A DNA stretch of 6,679 nt, from NCBI GenBank assembly GCA_946407055.1, contig CAMJMP010000047.1, forward strand, positions 1-6,679, in the 5' to 3' direction. This document shows positions 1-5,135 of this stretch, one piece after another. The DNA is from an uncultured Mycoplasmatota bacterium (GTDB lineage Bacteria; Bacillota_I; Bacilli_A; RF39; UBA660). Below the pieces are notes generated by a model, which did no database searches, was not told where the DNA came from, and saw nothing but the letters and a program-made list of their open reading frames with translations. Positions within the stretch are counted from its first letter, which is position 1. Every line of letters begins with the position of its first letter. A program made the translations under genes and the position numbers.

Positions 1-240
1 CTTTTCAACAACAGCTCTTTCTTCAAGAACTTTGAGATAAAATGCCATAGCATTAAGTTGTCTTGCATAAGTAAAACGAGAACAAGTAGGAACAAAATCA
101 AGTTCATCTTTATCCCACTTCTCACACATATTATGCAATTTATCATAACGAATTTTAAGCTGATAATATTCGGCTTTAAAACTGTCTTTATAGTCATAAC
201 TATTCATTAGTTCGACTGTTTGCTTAAGTTCTGTTATCAT
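1..240 (-). CDS. crAss001_48-like small phage protein (3' end cut off by window)
   Basis: An ATG at 240 opens a frame that stays open for 80 codons to the left edge, so only the N-terminal part is visible. It begins MITELKQTVELMNSYDY. The visible part is charged and probably helical. It has a Tyr/Leu-rich segment around residues 25-42 (EYYQLKIRYDKLHNMCEKW) and a later segment, about residues 63-77 (RQLNAMAFYLKVLEERA). This arrangement, with a late LxxQLxAMxxYLxxLExR-like helix, resembles the small crAss001_48-related proteins common in crAss-like and other Bacteroidetes phages, whose role is unknown. The assignment is from memory of the pattern and is tentative. The ATG lies one base after the TAA of the preceding gene, so translational coupling is likely. 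No Shine-Dalgarno sequence is seen, which is usual for Bacteroidetes. Confidence 0.75.
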   Translation of the reverse strand, partial: MITELKQTVELMNSYDYKDSFKAEYYQLKIRYDKLHNMCEKWDKDELDFVPTCSRFTYARQLNAMAFYLKVLEERAVVEK

Positions 241-241
241 T

Positions 242-547
242 TTATTTCTCTTTGTTTGTTTCGTCTATTGCAATTTTAATATAATTATCAATAGTAGAAT
301 TTACTTCATTTTTAAATTCTATAAAATCTTCAGTATTTCTTATAGTTTTATTATAATTACCACATACAGAATAAAGACTACCATCTGTTCTTAAGCTCCA
401 TATACGAATGCTTACATCTATAAATCTAAAAGCAAAATTTTCAATAGAACTAATAATATGCTCATTTCTATCATTGTCTTTATTTTTAAAATCATAAAGA
501 CTATTAAGCCAAATCTGTATTTCGTATATTAATTTCTTAGTAATCAT
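242..547 (-). CDS. hypothetical protein, 101 aa
   Basis: I do not recognise this protein. It is acidic to neutral, has no signal peptide or membrane segment, and looks like a small alpha/beta protein. There is an N-terminal helix (residues 3-20, aromatic-rich), a central beta-rich stretch (about 43-65: IDVSIRIWSLRTDGSLYSV) and a C-terminal helix beginning at EDFIEFKNEV (about 73-82). Its ATG overlaps the TGA of the DUF932 gene as ATGA, and its TAA sits one base before the next ATG, so it is a coupled member of the downstream operon. The C-terminal half has a weak likeness to the 70-residue protein at 4047-4259 (both have I-K/R-V/I strands followed by D-x-I-x-F-K-x-x-V). Expression as a real gene is supported by the tight junctions on both sides. 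Confidence 0.75.
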   Translation of the reverse strand: MITKKLIYEIQIWLNSLYDFKNKDNDRNEHIISSIENFAFRFIDVSIRIWSLRTDGSLYSVCGNYNKTIRNTEDFIEFKNEVNSTIDNYIKIAIDETNKEK

Positions 548-1593
548 ACAGCTTCAGCAAGAATTAAATTACCAACAGTTTCAATCTTGCGACTTCTATC
601 TCCATAAAGAAGAGTATCCATTCTCTTAGCACCTTCATTATTCTCCATATTGGAATAATATCCAGTAATAGCATTATAAACACCCCAAGCAGTACCTTCA
701 ATCTCTTTTTGTCCAATACCTTCGTGATAGTATAAATTCATATTCTGAAGCATCTTATATTTCTGAGTAGAAATATCAGCATAGGATACAGCATTATAAT
801 TACCAGCAAACAAACTCTTATAAGAATAACCACCAGAAGCTAAGTTATCAAAATCGGCTTTGCTTAAAACAGTTTTAGCGATAATTTCCTTAGCCTTTTC
901 ATCAGTCATCTTAATAGACCTCATGAAATTGTAAGTTTCTTCTAATTGTCCACTGATGACTTCACAAATTCCAAGAATTTCTTTAGCAGTGCTAATATTA
1001 TCATGAACGGACTTAGTATGACGAAAAGTAACATAAGACTGAGAAGTACGAATAGCAGCATTGAGAGTGTTTTCACAAACAACACGAATCGGAGTGAATA
1101 ATATCTTAACTCCGGTAGAACCATCGTGGCTATTAGTAAAGACAAGATAAGAATCAACAGGGTCACCTTTAACAGAAATAGTATTGGGAAGTTTTGCAGA
1201 AACAAATATCCGCTGACCACCACCGAAAAGACCAGCTGTTTGCCAAATAGCAGCATTCTTACCAATAGCATCATCAAAGAATTTAAAAGCATCAACATTT
1301 TGAACAGGAGTATAACGCTCTTTAACAATTCCTAAAGGATAACCATTATCCATACGATAAGTAGAATAACCATTAGGAACTTGAGTAAACAAATCACCTT
1401 CGTGATAAAAAGCGTCAGTGGCAAGATTTTCTATTGCAATTCCCTCTACGGGGGGTTTCGCGTAAATCTCACATTTACCAACTGGCCAATTAAGACCAGC
1501 TTTAACCATTACTTCTTCTGAAGTTCTGCAATCTTCTACATTCTGAACTCCACGATAATTAAAAGGTAAACCTTTCTTTTTTAAGTATAGCAT
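544..1593 (-). CDS. DUF932 / TIGR03299 phage-plasmid protein
   Basis: A 349-residue protein of the DUF932 family (TIGR03299, phage/plasmid-like proteins), whose biochemical function is not established. Recognisable family landmarks, in order: an N-terminal SEEVMVKAGLNWPV segment (25-38); the YxLGIVKERYTPVQN stretch followed by a helix ending FFDDAIG (about 85-111); GGGQRIFVSAKLP (124-136); the family core TNSHDGSTG then TPIRVVCENTLNAA (153-180); FRHTKSV (190-196); and a late TAWGVYNAITGY helix. Length and order fit a complete member. The start overlaps the upstream gene by 35 bases, much more than other junctions here. The next in-frame Met is residue 29, inside the conserved N-terminal segment, so the ATG at 1593 is preferred. 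No Shine-Dalgarno sequence is seen. One copy of the CCCCGTAGAGG motif lies in codons 47-51 and uses CCC codons rare in this window. Confidence 0.9.
   Translation of the reverse strand: MLYLKKKGLPFNYRGVQNVEDCRTSEEVMVKAGLNWPVGKCEIYAKPPVEGIAIENLATDAFYHEGDLFTQVPNGYSTYRMDNGYPLGIVKERYTPVQNVDAFKFFDDAIGKNAAIWQTAGLFGGGQRIFVSAKLPNTISVKGDPVDSYLVFTNSHDGSTGVKILFTPIRVVCENTLNAAIRTSQSYVTFRHTKSVHDNISTAKEILGICEVISGQLEETYNFMRSIKMTDEKAKEIIAKTVLSKADFDNLASGGYSYKSLFAGNYNAVSYADISTQKYKMLQNMNLYYHEGIGQKEIEGTAWGVYNAITGYYSNMENNEGAKRMDTLLYGDRSRKIETVGNLILAEAV
1443..1455 (-). repeat. G+C-rich motif, copy A (minus orientation)
   Basis: On the minus strand this reads CCCCCCGTAGAGG followed by GA, inside the DUF932 gene, where it encodes Pro-Pro-Val-Glu-Gly. 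It matches the consensus CCCCGTARAGGRA shared with positions 1912, 4387 and 6447. The run of C is conspicuous in an AT-rich gene where proline is otherwise mostly CCA or CCT. Confidence 0.7.
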
Positions 1594-2269
1594 CGATTGA
1601 AATTTTATTTGTTATACCGAAATATTTAAGTTTTTCATCTGCATCTTGTTTAAGTCTTACATCATAAAGATTCTTTAGTGATGCAAGTTTCTTCTCATTA
1701 TTATTGACATAAAGAATATATTCATTTTTATAAGTCATTGCATATAATAGAAGAACAACAGGATTAGCAGGAGTATATTTATGAGAATCTATGGTAGATT
1801 GATAAAGATAGCATAAATCAAAATAAATATTTGTTAAATATTTACCTGTTTTAATAAATATACGATTATCATCACCATAACATTTCATATTAGGAGTGAT
1901 AGAAGTTCTATCCCCCGTAAAGGAATCATATGCAAAAATCACATTACCCTTAAATGCTTTTTCATAATAAATTCCTTCAGTATTCCATTTAACAAATGGA
2001 TTACGACGATTAACACTAAGACCAGGTTCTTGGAATATAAATTCTCCTTCTGCAAGTGTTAAAGGAAATAGAACATTAGAAGCAAGAAATCTTTGAAAAC
2101 ATTCACAAAGATAAGAAAGATTTTGATTGTTATACTCTGGATACATAGCAAGAGCATGATGAAGAAACTGAAGAAATACAGTTGCTTTATTAATATTCTC
2201 TTGTGTTGCATCCAGAGCTTTACTATAATCAAATTCTCTTTCGTAATGTTTTAGAATTTCATTATCCAT
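1559..2269 (-). CDS. hypothetical phage protein, 236 aa
   Basis: Not firmly recognised. The protein starts MDNEILKHYEREFDYSK, is probably soluble, and shows an N-terminal helical part (about 1-66). This is followed by a beta-rich middle with PLTLAEGEFIF (69-79), an NRRNPFVKWN segment (about 87-96) and YYEKAF. That order faintly resembles small phage proteins with a PLTPLTGEDDEW ... NxRxxxVFK layout, whose role is also unknown; the key DDEW residues are not present here, so this is only a hint. A TPANPVVLLLYAM helix follows, and the C-terminus is basic (AILKKERFTF). Its ATG shares one base with the TAA of the Gp157-like gene (TAATG), indicating coupled translation. Its 3' end overlaps the DUF932 gene by 35 bases. 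Motif copy B falls within it, encoding SFTGD. Confidence 0.8.
   Translation of the reverse strand: MDNEILKHYEREFDYSKALDATQENINKATVFLQFLHHALAMYPEYNNQNLSYLCECFQRFLASNVLFPLTLAEGEFIFQEPGLSVNRRNPFVKWNTEGIYYEKAFKGNVIFAYDSFTGDRTSITPNMKCYGDDNRIFIKTGKYLTNIYFDLCYLYQSTIDSHKYTPANPVVLLLYAMTYKNEYILYVNNNEKKLASLKNLYDVRLKQDADEKLKYFGITNKISIDAILKKERFTF
1912..1923 (+). repeat. G+C-rich motif, copy B (plus orientation)
   Basis: The plus strand reads CCCCCGTAAAGG followed by AA. This is the only copy with A instead of G at the variable position. It lies inside the 236-residue gene; the coding (minus) strand gives Ser-Phe-Thr-Gly-Asp with ACG and GGG codons. The flanks TAT before and AA after are shared with copy C at 4387, giving 17 bases with a single difference. 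A 15-base perfect palindrome (1898-1912) abuts its left side. Confidence 0.7.
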
Positions 2270-3039
2270 TATTTAATAGTAAGAGAAGGTTTATCTTCAA
2301 CATGACCAAGAGTGCAAGTAGGTTCAATACCTAATTCAGCAGCAGTAATAATACTTTGTTTTGCATCTTTATCATTAGTTTCTGTTGAAACTTCTGCATT
2401 AGGACTATTAATAATGTCAAATAGAAAATCGTGAGAACCATCAAACATTTGAGTTAAACTATATTTGCTTGTAATTTCGTATTCAATATAGTTTAAATCA
2501 TTAACTGTAAAAGGAGGATAATTTTCTCCCTTTTGTGCTTTAATTAAAGCATTAATAGCAGCCATCATACCTTTAAGGTCAATATCTTGACCGGTAACAA
2601 GAATACCATTACGCTTTAATTCAAGAACATAAGATTTGAAATATAAAGAAAGAGTAGCAATTCTATCTTCATTAGGAACAAAAGTAGGAGTAAATTTAGT
2701 AAAAAGCTTTCTTGTTGCAAGATTTAAAACTTTATTACCATTCTTACCAGGAGTTCCCCACATAAGAACAGCATCAAGAATTCTTTCTCTAAGTTTTTTA
2801 ACAATATTCTTTTTAGTATTTTGAATATTGTTTATCCTTTGCTTTTCATTTTTACAACATTCAGCGTCAGATTCAAGCATTGTAATAGCATTACAATAAC
2901 TTTCAATCTTACTTTCAAATTCTTCTTGTTTGATTTTAAGAGCTTCTTCAGTAAATTCGTCTACTTCACCACCATTCTCTTCAATATTATCAATGATTTG
3001 TTGAAGCTCATCTTGAATTTCATATAATGATTTACTCAT
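2269..3039 (-). CDS. Siphovirus Gp157-like protein
   Basis: A 256-residue protein whose first 100 residues or so follow the Sipho_Gp157 pattern. A start of the type SLYEIQDELQQIIDNIEENG (4-23) precedes a TEEALKIKQEEFESKIESYC region (about 30-49) that leads into a long charged coiled coil (about 45-92) rich in E, K, Q and N. The family is found in many phage replication/recombination neighbourhoods; it was named from Streptococcus thermophilus phage work, where Gp157 was linked to a phage-resistance phenotype, and its biochemical role is not settled. The family is typically shorter; here a C-terminal extension of about 150 residues (GKNGNKVLNLATRKLF onward) is not something I recognise, and the last 30 residues look disordered. 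It overlaps thyX by eight bases and has the only convincing Shine-Dalgarno sequence in the window. Confidence 0.75.
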   Translation of the reverse strand: MSKSLYEIQDELQQIIDNIEENGGEVDEFTEEALKIKQEEFESKIESYCNAITMLESDAECCKNEKQRINNIQNTKKNIVKKLRERILDAVLMWGTPGKNGNKVLNLATRKLFTKFTPTFVPNEDRIATLSLYFKSYVLELKRNGILVTGQDIDLKGMMAAINALIKAQKGENYPPFTVNDLNYIEYEITSKYSLTQMFDGSHDFLFDIINSPNAEVSTETNDKDAKQSIITAAELGIEPTCTLGHVEDKPSLTIK

Positions 3040-4045
3040 AATCTCCTAACAAATTTAGTTCTTTGAGTTTATTATAAATCTCAGTTGCAATTATTTTTGC
3101 ATTTGGATGAGGGTCTCCTGTTGTACCTTTATAACGAAGGTCAAGAATATGTTTCCATTCCTTAATAGAATAAGTATAGAAACATTTAGTTGCACAATCA
3201 AGACCAAGAATACCTCTTGCATCTTGAGGTTTCATTCCATACTTGATGTATCTAAAATATCTTTGTTCATCATCAAGTAAACCCTCGATATAATCTTGAC
3301 CTATTGTAATAGGATTATAAACTAAAGAAGAACCATCTTTTTGTGGAATACCTTTTGTCGCAATAGGATAATATTTTCCTACTTCTATATTTTCCCCCAC
3401 ATTAGCAAATATTTTATTATCTACTTTAAAGAAAATTCGTTCATCTGCTTCTTGTTCTCCATTTTCGTAATAATAAGTAATTGCATCAAGCCAATGAGGT
3501 TCACAAAAAGCAATATGTTCTCCAAATTTTTCATTTGCAAAATTACAATAACGAGTAGATTGCTCACAAATATTATTAGGAGAAACTCTATTTAATTCGC
3601 GAGAAGTAGAAATTTGAGTTTGAATTTCAAAACTAATTCGAATAATATCAAGAAGTTCAGGATATGCTTTAGCACATTTATAAATATATTCTTCACTTAT
3701 AATAAAGTTGTCAATAGTTCTAAGAATTTTACTATCTAATTCTTTAACAAATTGACAATTTGTAGAAATAAACCAAGTATATTCTCCAGGAATATAAACA
3801 TAAGTACAGAAAGGATTATTGATAAATTTATTAACAAGTCTTTGGAAAGACGCAGGAATTTCATAATAAAGAGTTCCATGACGATAAGGAGAACGATGAT
3901 TCTTTTTCTTCCAAAGATTTTCTACAAACTCATAATCATTATGTCCTTTTGCTTCAGAAGCATAACAAATACGAGCAGCTTTTGCTATATGCTCAAAATT
4001 ATCTTTATTTTGAACATATTTAACATATGGCTTTACAAGTTTCAT
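3032..4045 (-). CDS. thyX: FAD-dependent thymidylate synthase ThyX (divergent signature)
   Basis: ThyX makes dTMP from dUMP using methylenetetrahydrofolate and reduced FAD, acting as a homotetramer in the cytoplasm; phages carry it to supply thymidylate during replication. Visible family parts: ARICYAS (24-30); HRSPYRHGTLYYEI (50-63), with His56 at the place of the active-site-region histidine; ISTNCQFV (93-100); the signature region TSRELNRVSPNN then EQSTRYC (147-167); a PQDARGILGL stretch (273-282), Arg277; and EWKHILDLR (296-304), Arg304. These two arginines match the dUMP-contacting arginines of the Thermotoga enzyme by my alignment. The usual RHRxxSxxxxSxR reads R153-V-S-xx-N-xxxx-S163-x-R165, so the His, the second Arg and the first Ser are replaced. 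At 337 residues it is longer than the roughly 220 of T. maritima ThyX, mainly from an insertion around 203-258. The ATG follows the upstream TAA by one base. Confidence 0.88.
   Translation of the reverse strand: MKLVKPYVKYVQNKDNFEHIAKAARICYASEAKGHNDYEFVENLWKKKNHRSPYRHGTLYYEIPASFQRLVNKFINNPFCTYVYIPGEYTWFISTNCQFVKELDSKILRTIDNFIISEEYIYKCAKAYPELLDIIRISFEIQTQISTSRELNRVSPNNICEQSTRYCNFANEKFGEHIAFCEPHWLDAITYYYENGEQEADERIFFKVDNKIFANVGENIEVGKYYPIATKGIPQKDGSSLVYNPITIGQDYIEGLLDDEQRYFRYIKYGMKPQDARGILGLDCATKCFYTYSIKEWKHILDLRYKGTTGDPHPNAKIIATEIYNKLKELNLLGDYE
3043..3047 (-). promoter_or_regulatory. Shine-Dalgarno sequence of the Gp157-like gene
   Basis: The minus strand reads AGGAG, three bases before the ATG at 3039, within the last codons of thyX. 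It supports that start. Other genes here lack a comparable site, so this gene may be translated differently from its neighbours or the match may be fortuitous, since the same bases encode thyX residues Leu-Gly-Asp. Confidence 0.45.
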
Positions 4046-4046
4046 T

Positions 4047-4259
4047 TTATTTCATTAAAAGTTTAACATCTTCTTTAAATCTTATAATATCTTTTTCAGA
4101 AGATATAGTATAAAGTTTACCAACAAGATTAACCATTATACAATCTTTTCTATAATAAACTTTTATCATATCTAATTTAGTTTTATGTAAAAGATTTGTT
4201 ATAGTGGTAAACAATCTACCATTAATTTGAGCTAAAGTTAAAACCTTTGTTTCATTCAT
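4047..4259 (-). CDS. hypothetical protein, 70 aa
   Basis: I do not recognise this small basic protein. It begins MNETKVLTLAQINGRLF and appears to have an N-terminal helix (about 8-26), a central pair of beta strands (about 30-52: MIKVYYRKDCIMVNLVGKLY) and a C-terminal helix (KDIIRFKEDVKLLM). No signal peptide or membrane helix is evident. Its ATG overlaps the TGA of the upstream gene as ATGA and its TAA lies one base before the thyX ATG, so it is almost certainly co-translated with both. It has a weak layout and sequence resemblance to the 101-residue protein at 242-547. Confidence 0.75.
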   Translation of the reverse strand: MNETKVLTLAQINGRLFTTITNLLHKTKLDMIKVYYRKDCIMVNLVGKLYTISSEKDIIRFKEDVKLLMK

Positions 4260-4936
4260 ATTAAAATAAACTTTACTATATTTAATATATGATTAAATTT
4301 TATTATAGGAGATTTACTATTAATTAAATAAGAATTAGCTTTATAATCACAAGGAATATCAGATTTACCTGTTATATCTATTATATCCCCCGTAGAGGAA
4401 AATGATTGTTTAAAAGCAAGAGCTTCTTCAATAGTATTAATACTATATATGAAACTTCTTTCATTAGCAAAAGCAACATCATATGCTTTACGATAGATTT
4501 TAAACAATAATACATCACCAAATAGTTGGTCAATAGTATTAATATAAATCTTTTGGAGTTCTTTAATTTTGACAATAGGATAATCAATAGGAAATCCAAA
4601 TCTTTCACTTACATTAGTAAGATTAAATAAATCACTTGAATAAACTCTACTATAATCAAGAGAAATATCTTTATCTTTTATAAAACTATGATATTTAAAA
4701 TCATACCAACCTTTATTTATAAGTTCAAAATCTTTTAGACCAAAAGTTTCAGCAAATATATTTTCTTTTTCTTTATCAATATCAATAACTAATTCTTTTA
4801 AACGAGCAGGTATATCATTATTCATCATTATATAGTCTGTAAATTTGGCTTTATCAACACCAACATCAACTATATAATTAAACATATTGATAGCATCAAT
4901 ATCATTACCTATAAAAGCAAATAACCTAATTTCCAT
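4256..4936 (-). CDS. hypothetical protein, 226 aa, first gene of the downstream unit
   Basis: I do not recognise this protein. The frame could be extended 11 codons to a TTG at 4969, but that codon lies inside the predicted -33 box, so the ATG at 4936 (MEIRLFAFIGNDIDAINMF) is preferred. The protein is rich in Ile, Asp, Phe and Lys, with no cysteine cluster and no obvious membrane segment. A hydrophobic first strand (IRLFAFIG) is followed by helical stretches and, near 180-200, an EEALAFKQSFSSTGDIIDI segment. The C-terminus is hydrophobic and basic. It overlaps the next gene by four bases (ATGA). Being first behind a promoter, it should be the best-transcribed gene of its unit. The predicted transcription start nearly coincides with the ATG, so the message may be leaderless. 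Motif copy C lies in its 3' third. Confidence 0.75.
   Translation of the reverse strand: MEIRLFAFIGNDIDAINMFNYIVDVGVDKAKFTDYIMMNNDIPARLKELVIDIDKEKENIFAETFGLKDFELINKGWYDFKYHSFIKDKDISLDYSRVYSSDLFNLTNVSERFGFPIDYPIVKIKELQKIYINTIDQLFGDVLLFKIYRKAYDVAFANERSFIYSINTIEEALAFKQSFSSTGDIIDITGKSDIPCDYKANSYLINSKSPIIKFNHILNIVKFILI
4387..4398 (+). repeat. G+C-rich motif, copy C (plus orientation)
   Basis: The plus strand reads CCCCCGTAGAGG followed by AA, inside the 226-residue gene. On the coding strand it gives Ser-Ser-Thr-Gly-Asp with ACG and GGG codons. It is the best match to the consensus and shares its flanks (TAT before, AA after) with copy B. Confidence 0.7.
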
Positions 4937-4939
4937 ATA

Positions 4940-4970
4940 CAAATATAGCAATAAATTTATTATAATCAAA
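4940..4970 (-). promoter_or_regulatory. Bacteroides-type promoter (TTTG / TAnnTTTG)
   Basis: On the minus strand TTTG (4970-4967) is followed by 19 bases and then TATATTTG (4947-4940). This matches the Bacteroides primary-sigma consensus of TTTG at -33 and TAnnTTTG at -7 with normal spacing. It lies in a gene-free spacer, downstream of a terminator and directly before the first gene of an eight-gene run. Placing the -7 box normally puts transcription start at about 4936, the A of the ATG. The AT-rich context raises the chance of a fortuitous -7 match, but the correctly spaced -33 and the location argue for a real site. Confidence 0.75.
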
Positions 4971-5003
4971 TAAAAATTATTAGCAAATTAAGGTGGCTTT
5001 CCG

Positions 5004-5069
5004 GCTTTCTGCGACACTTGAAATGATGCGTGTATAATTCACTATTTCAATGATTTAACGCTTTCTGCG
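5004..5069. repeat. 10-base direct repeat flanking the inverted repeat
   Basis: GCTTTCTGCG occurs at 5004-5013 and again at 5060-5069, 56 bases apart, in the same orientation. The second copy, with its preceding C, also forms a small CGC/GCG hairpin. A perfect 10-mer with 60% G+C recurring within 70 bases of this AT-rich DNA is unlikely by chance. Confidence 0.65.
5018..5050. repeat. Inverted repeat TTGAAAT ... ATTTCAA
   Basis: Perfect seven-base arms at 5018-5024 and 5044-5050 enclose 19 bases, within which GTG (5030-5032) and CAC (5040-5042) can form a short inner stem around TATAATT. It could fold as a two-part hairpin on either strand or serve as a dimeric protein-binding site. There is no T-run after either arm, so it is not an intrinsic terminator. 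Confidence 0.5.
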
Positions 5070-5106
5070 TGGCTGGAATATGCCCTTGCTGCCCTTCTGA
5101 CAAATG

Positions 5107-5134
5107 AAAAAGGGATAGACTTAAAGTCTATCCC
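5107..5134 (-). terminator. Intrinsic terminator of the ligase unit
   Basis: On the minus strand a GGGATAGAC stem (5134-5126) pairs perfectly with GTCTATCCC (5120-5112) around a five-base loop that can close by two further A-T pairs. Five Ts follow directly (5111-5107). It begins one base after the TAA of the 117-residue gene. Orientation and T-run show it terminates minus-strand transcription; on the plus strand the hairpin is not followed by Ts. Confidence 0.92.
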
Positions 5135-5135
5135 A

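Larger units (their letters stand above)
4991..5100. other. G+C-rich gene-free spacer with repeats
   Basis: Fifty of these 110 bases are G or C (45%), against surroundings that are visibly much poorer. It sits between the terminator of the ligase unit and the promoter of the thyX unit and holds no convincing gene on either strand. It contains a 10-base direct repeat flanking an inverted repeat, a tandem GGCTTTC pair (4995-5001 and 5003-5009) and a tandem TGCCCTT pair (5081-5087 and 5090-5096). It could be a structured RNA, a protein-binding region, a replication or integration site, or a remnant of acquired DNA; the sequence alone does not decide. Confidence 0.6.

Noticed and set aside
942..1328. 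Leucine-rich 128-residue minus-strand frame inside the DUF932 gene
   Set aside because: It is an out-of-frame shadow of the well-supported DUF932 gene, with low-complexity hydrophobic composition caused by AT-rich codons.
3050..3057. TAAATTTG box before the Gp157-like gene
   Set aside because: There is no -33 element 19-21 bases upstream, and the bases encode the end of ThyX; the gene is explained by read-through of the operon.
3394..3398. C-run at 3394 as a fifth copy of the repeated motif
   Set aside because: The following bases (ACATTAG) do not match GTARAGG, so it is only a CCCCC run.
3752..4066. Plus-strand frame of 104 codons opposite thyX
   Set aside because: It lies antisense to a clearly coding region and has the Ile/Phe/Asn-rich composition of a shadow frame.
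4753..4760. Second TAnnTTTG-like box inside the 226-aa gene
   Set aside because: No TTTG lies at the proper distance upstream; single boxes are expected by chance in AT-rich DNA.
4937..4969. Extension of the 226-aa protein to a TTG start at 4969
   Set aside because: The TTG is part of the -33 TTTG box, upstream of any plausible transcription start, and a normal ATG lies at 4936.
4991..5100. tRNA gene in the G+C-rich spacer
   Set aside because: No cloverleaf can be drawn on either strand, and no T-loop consensus or matched acceptor stem is present.
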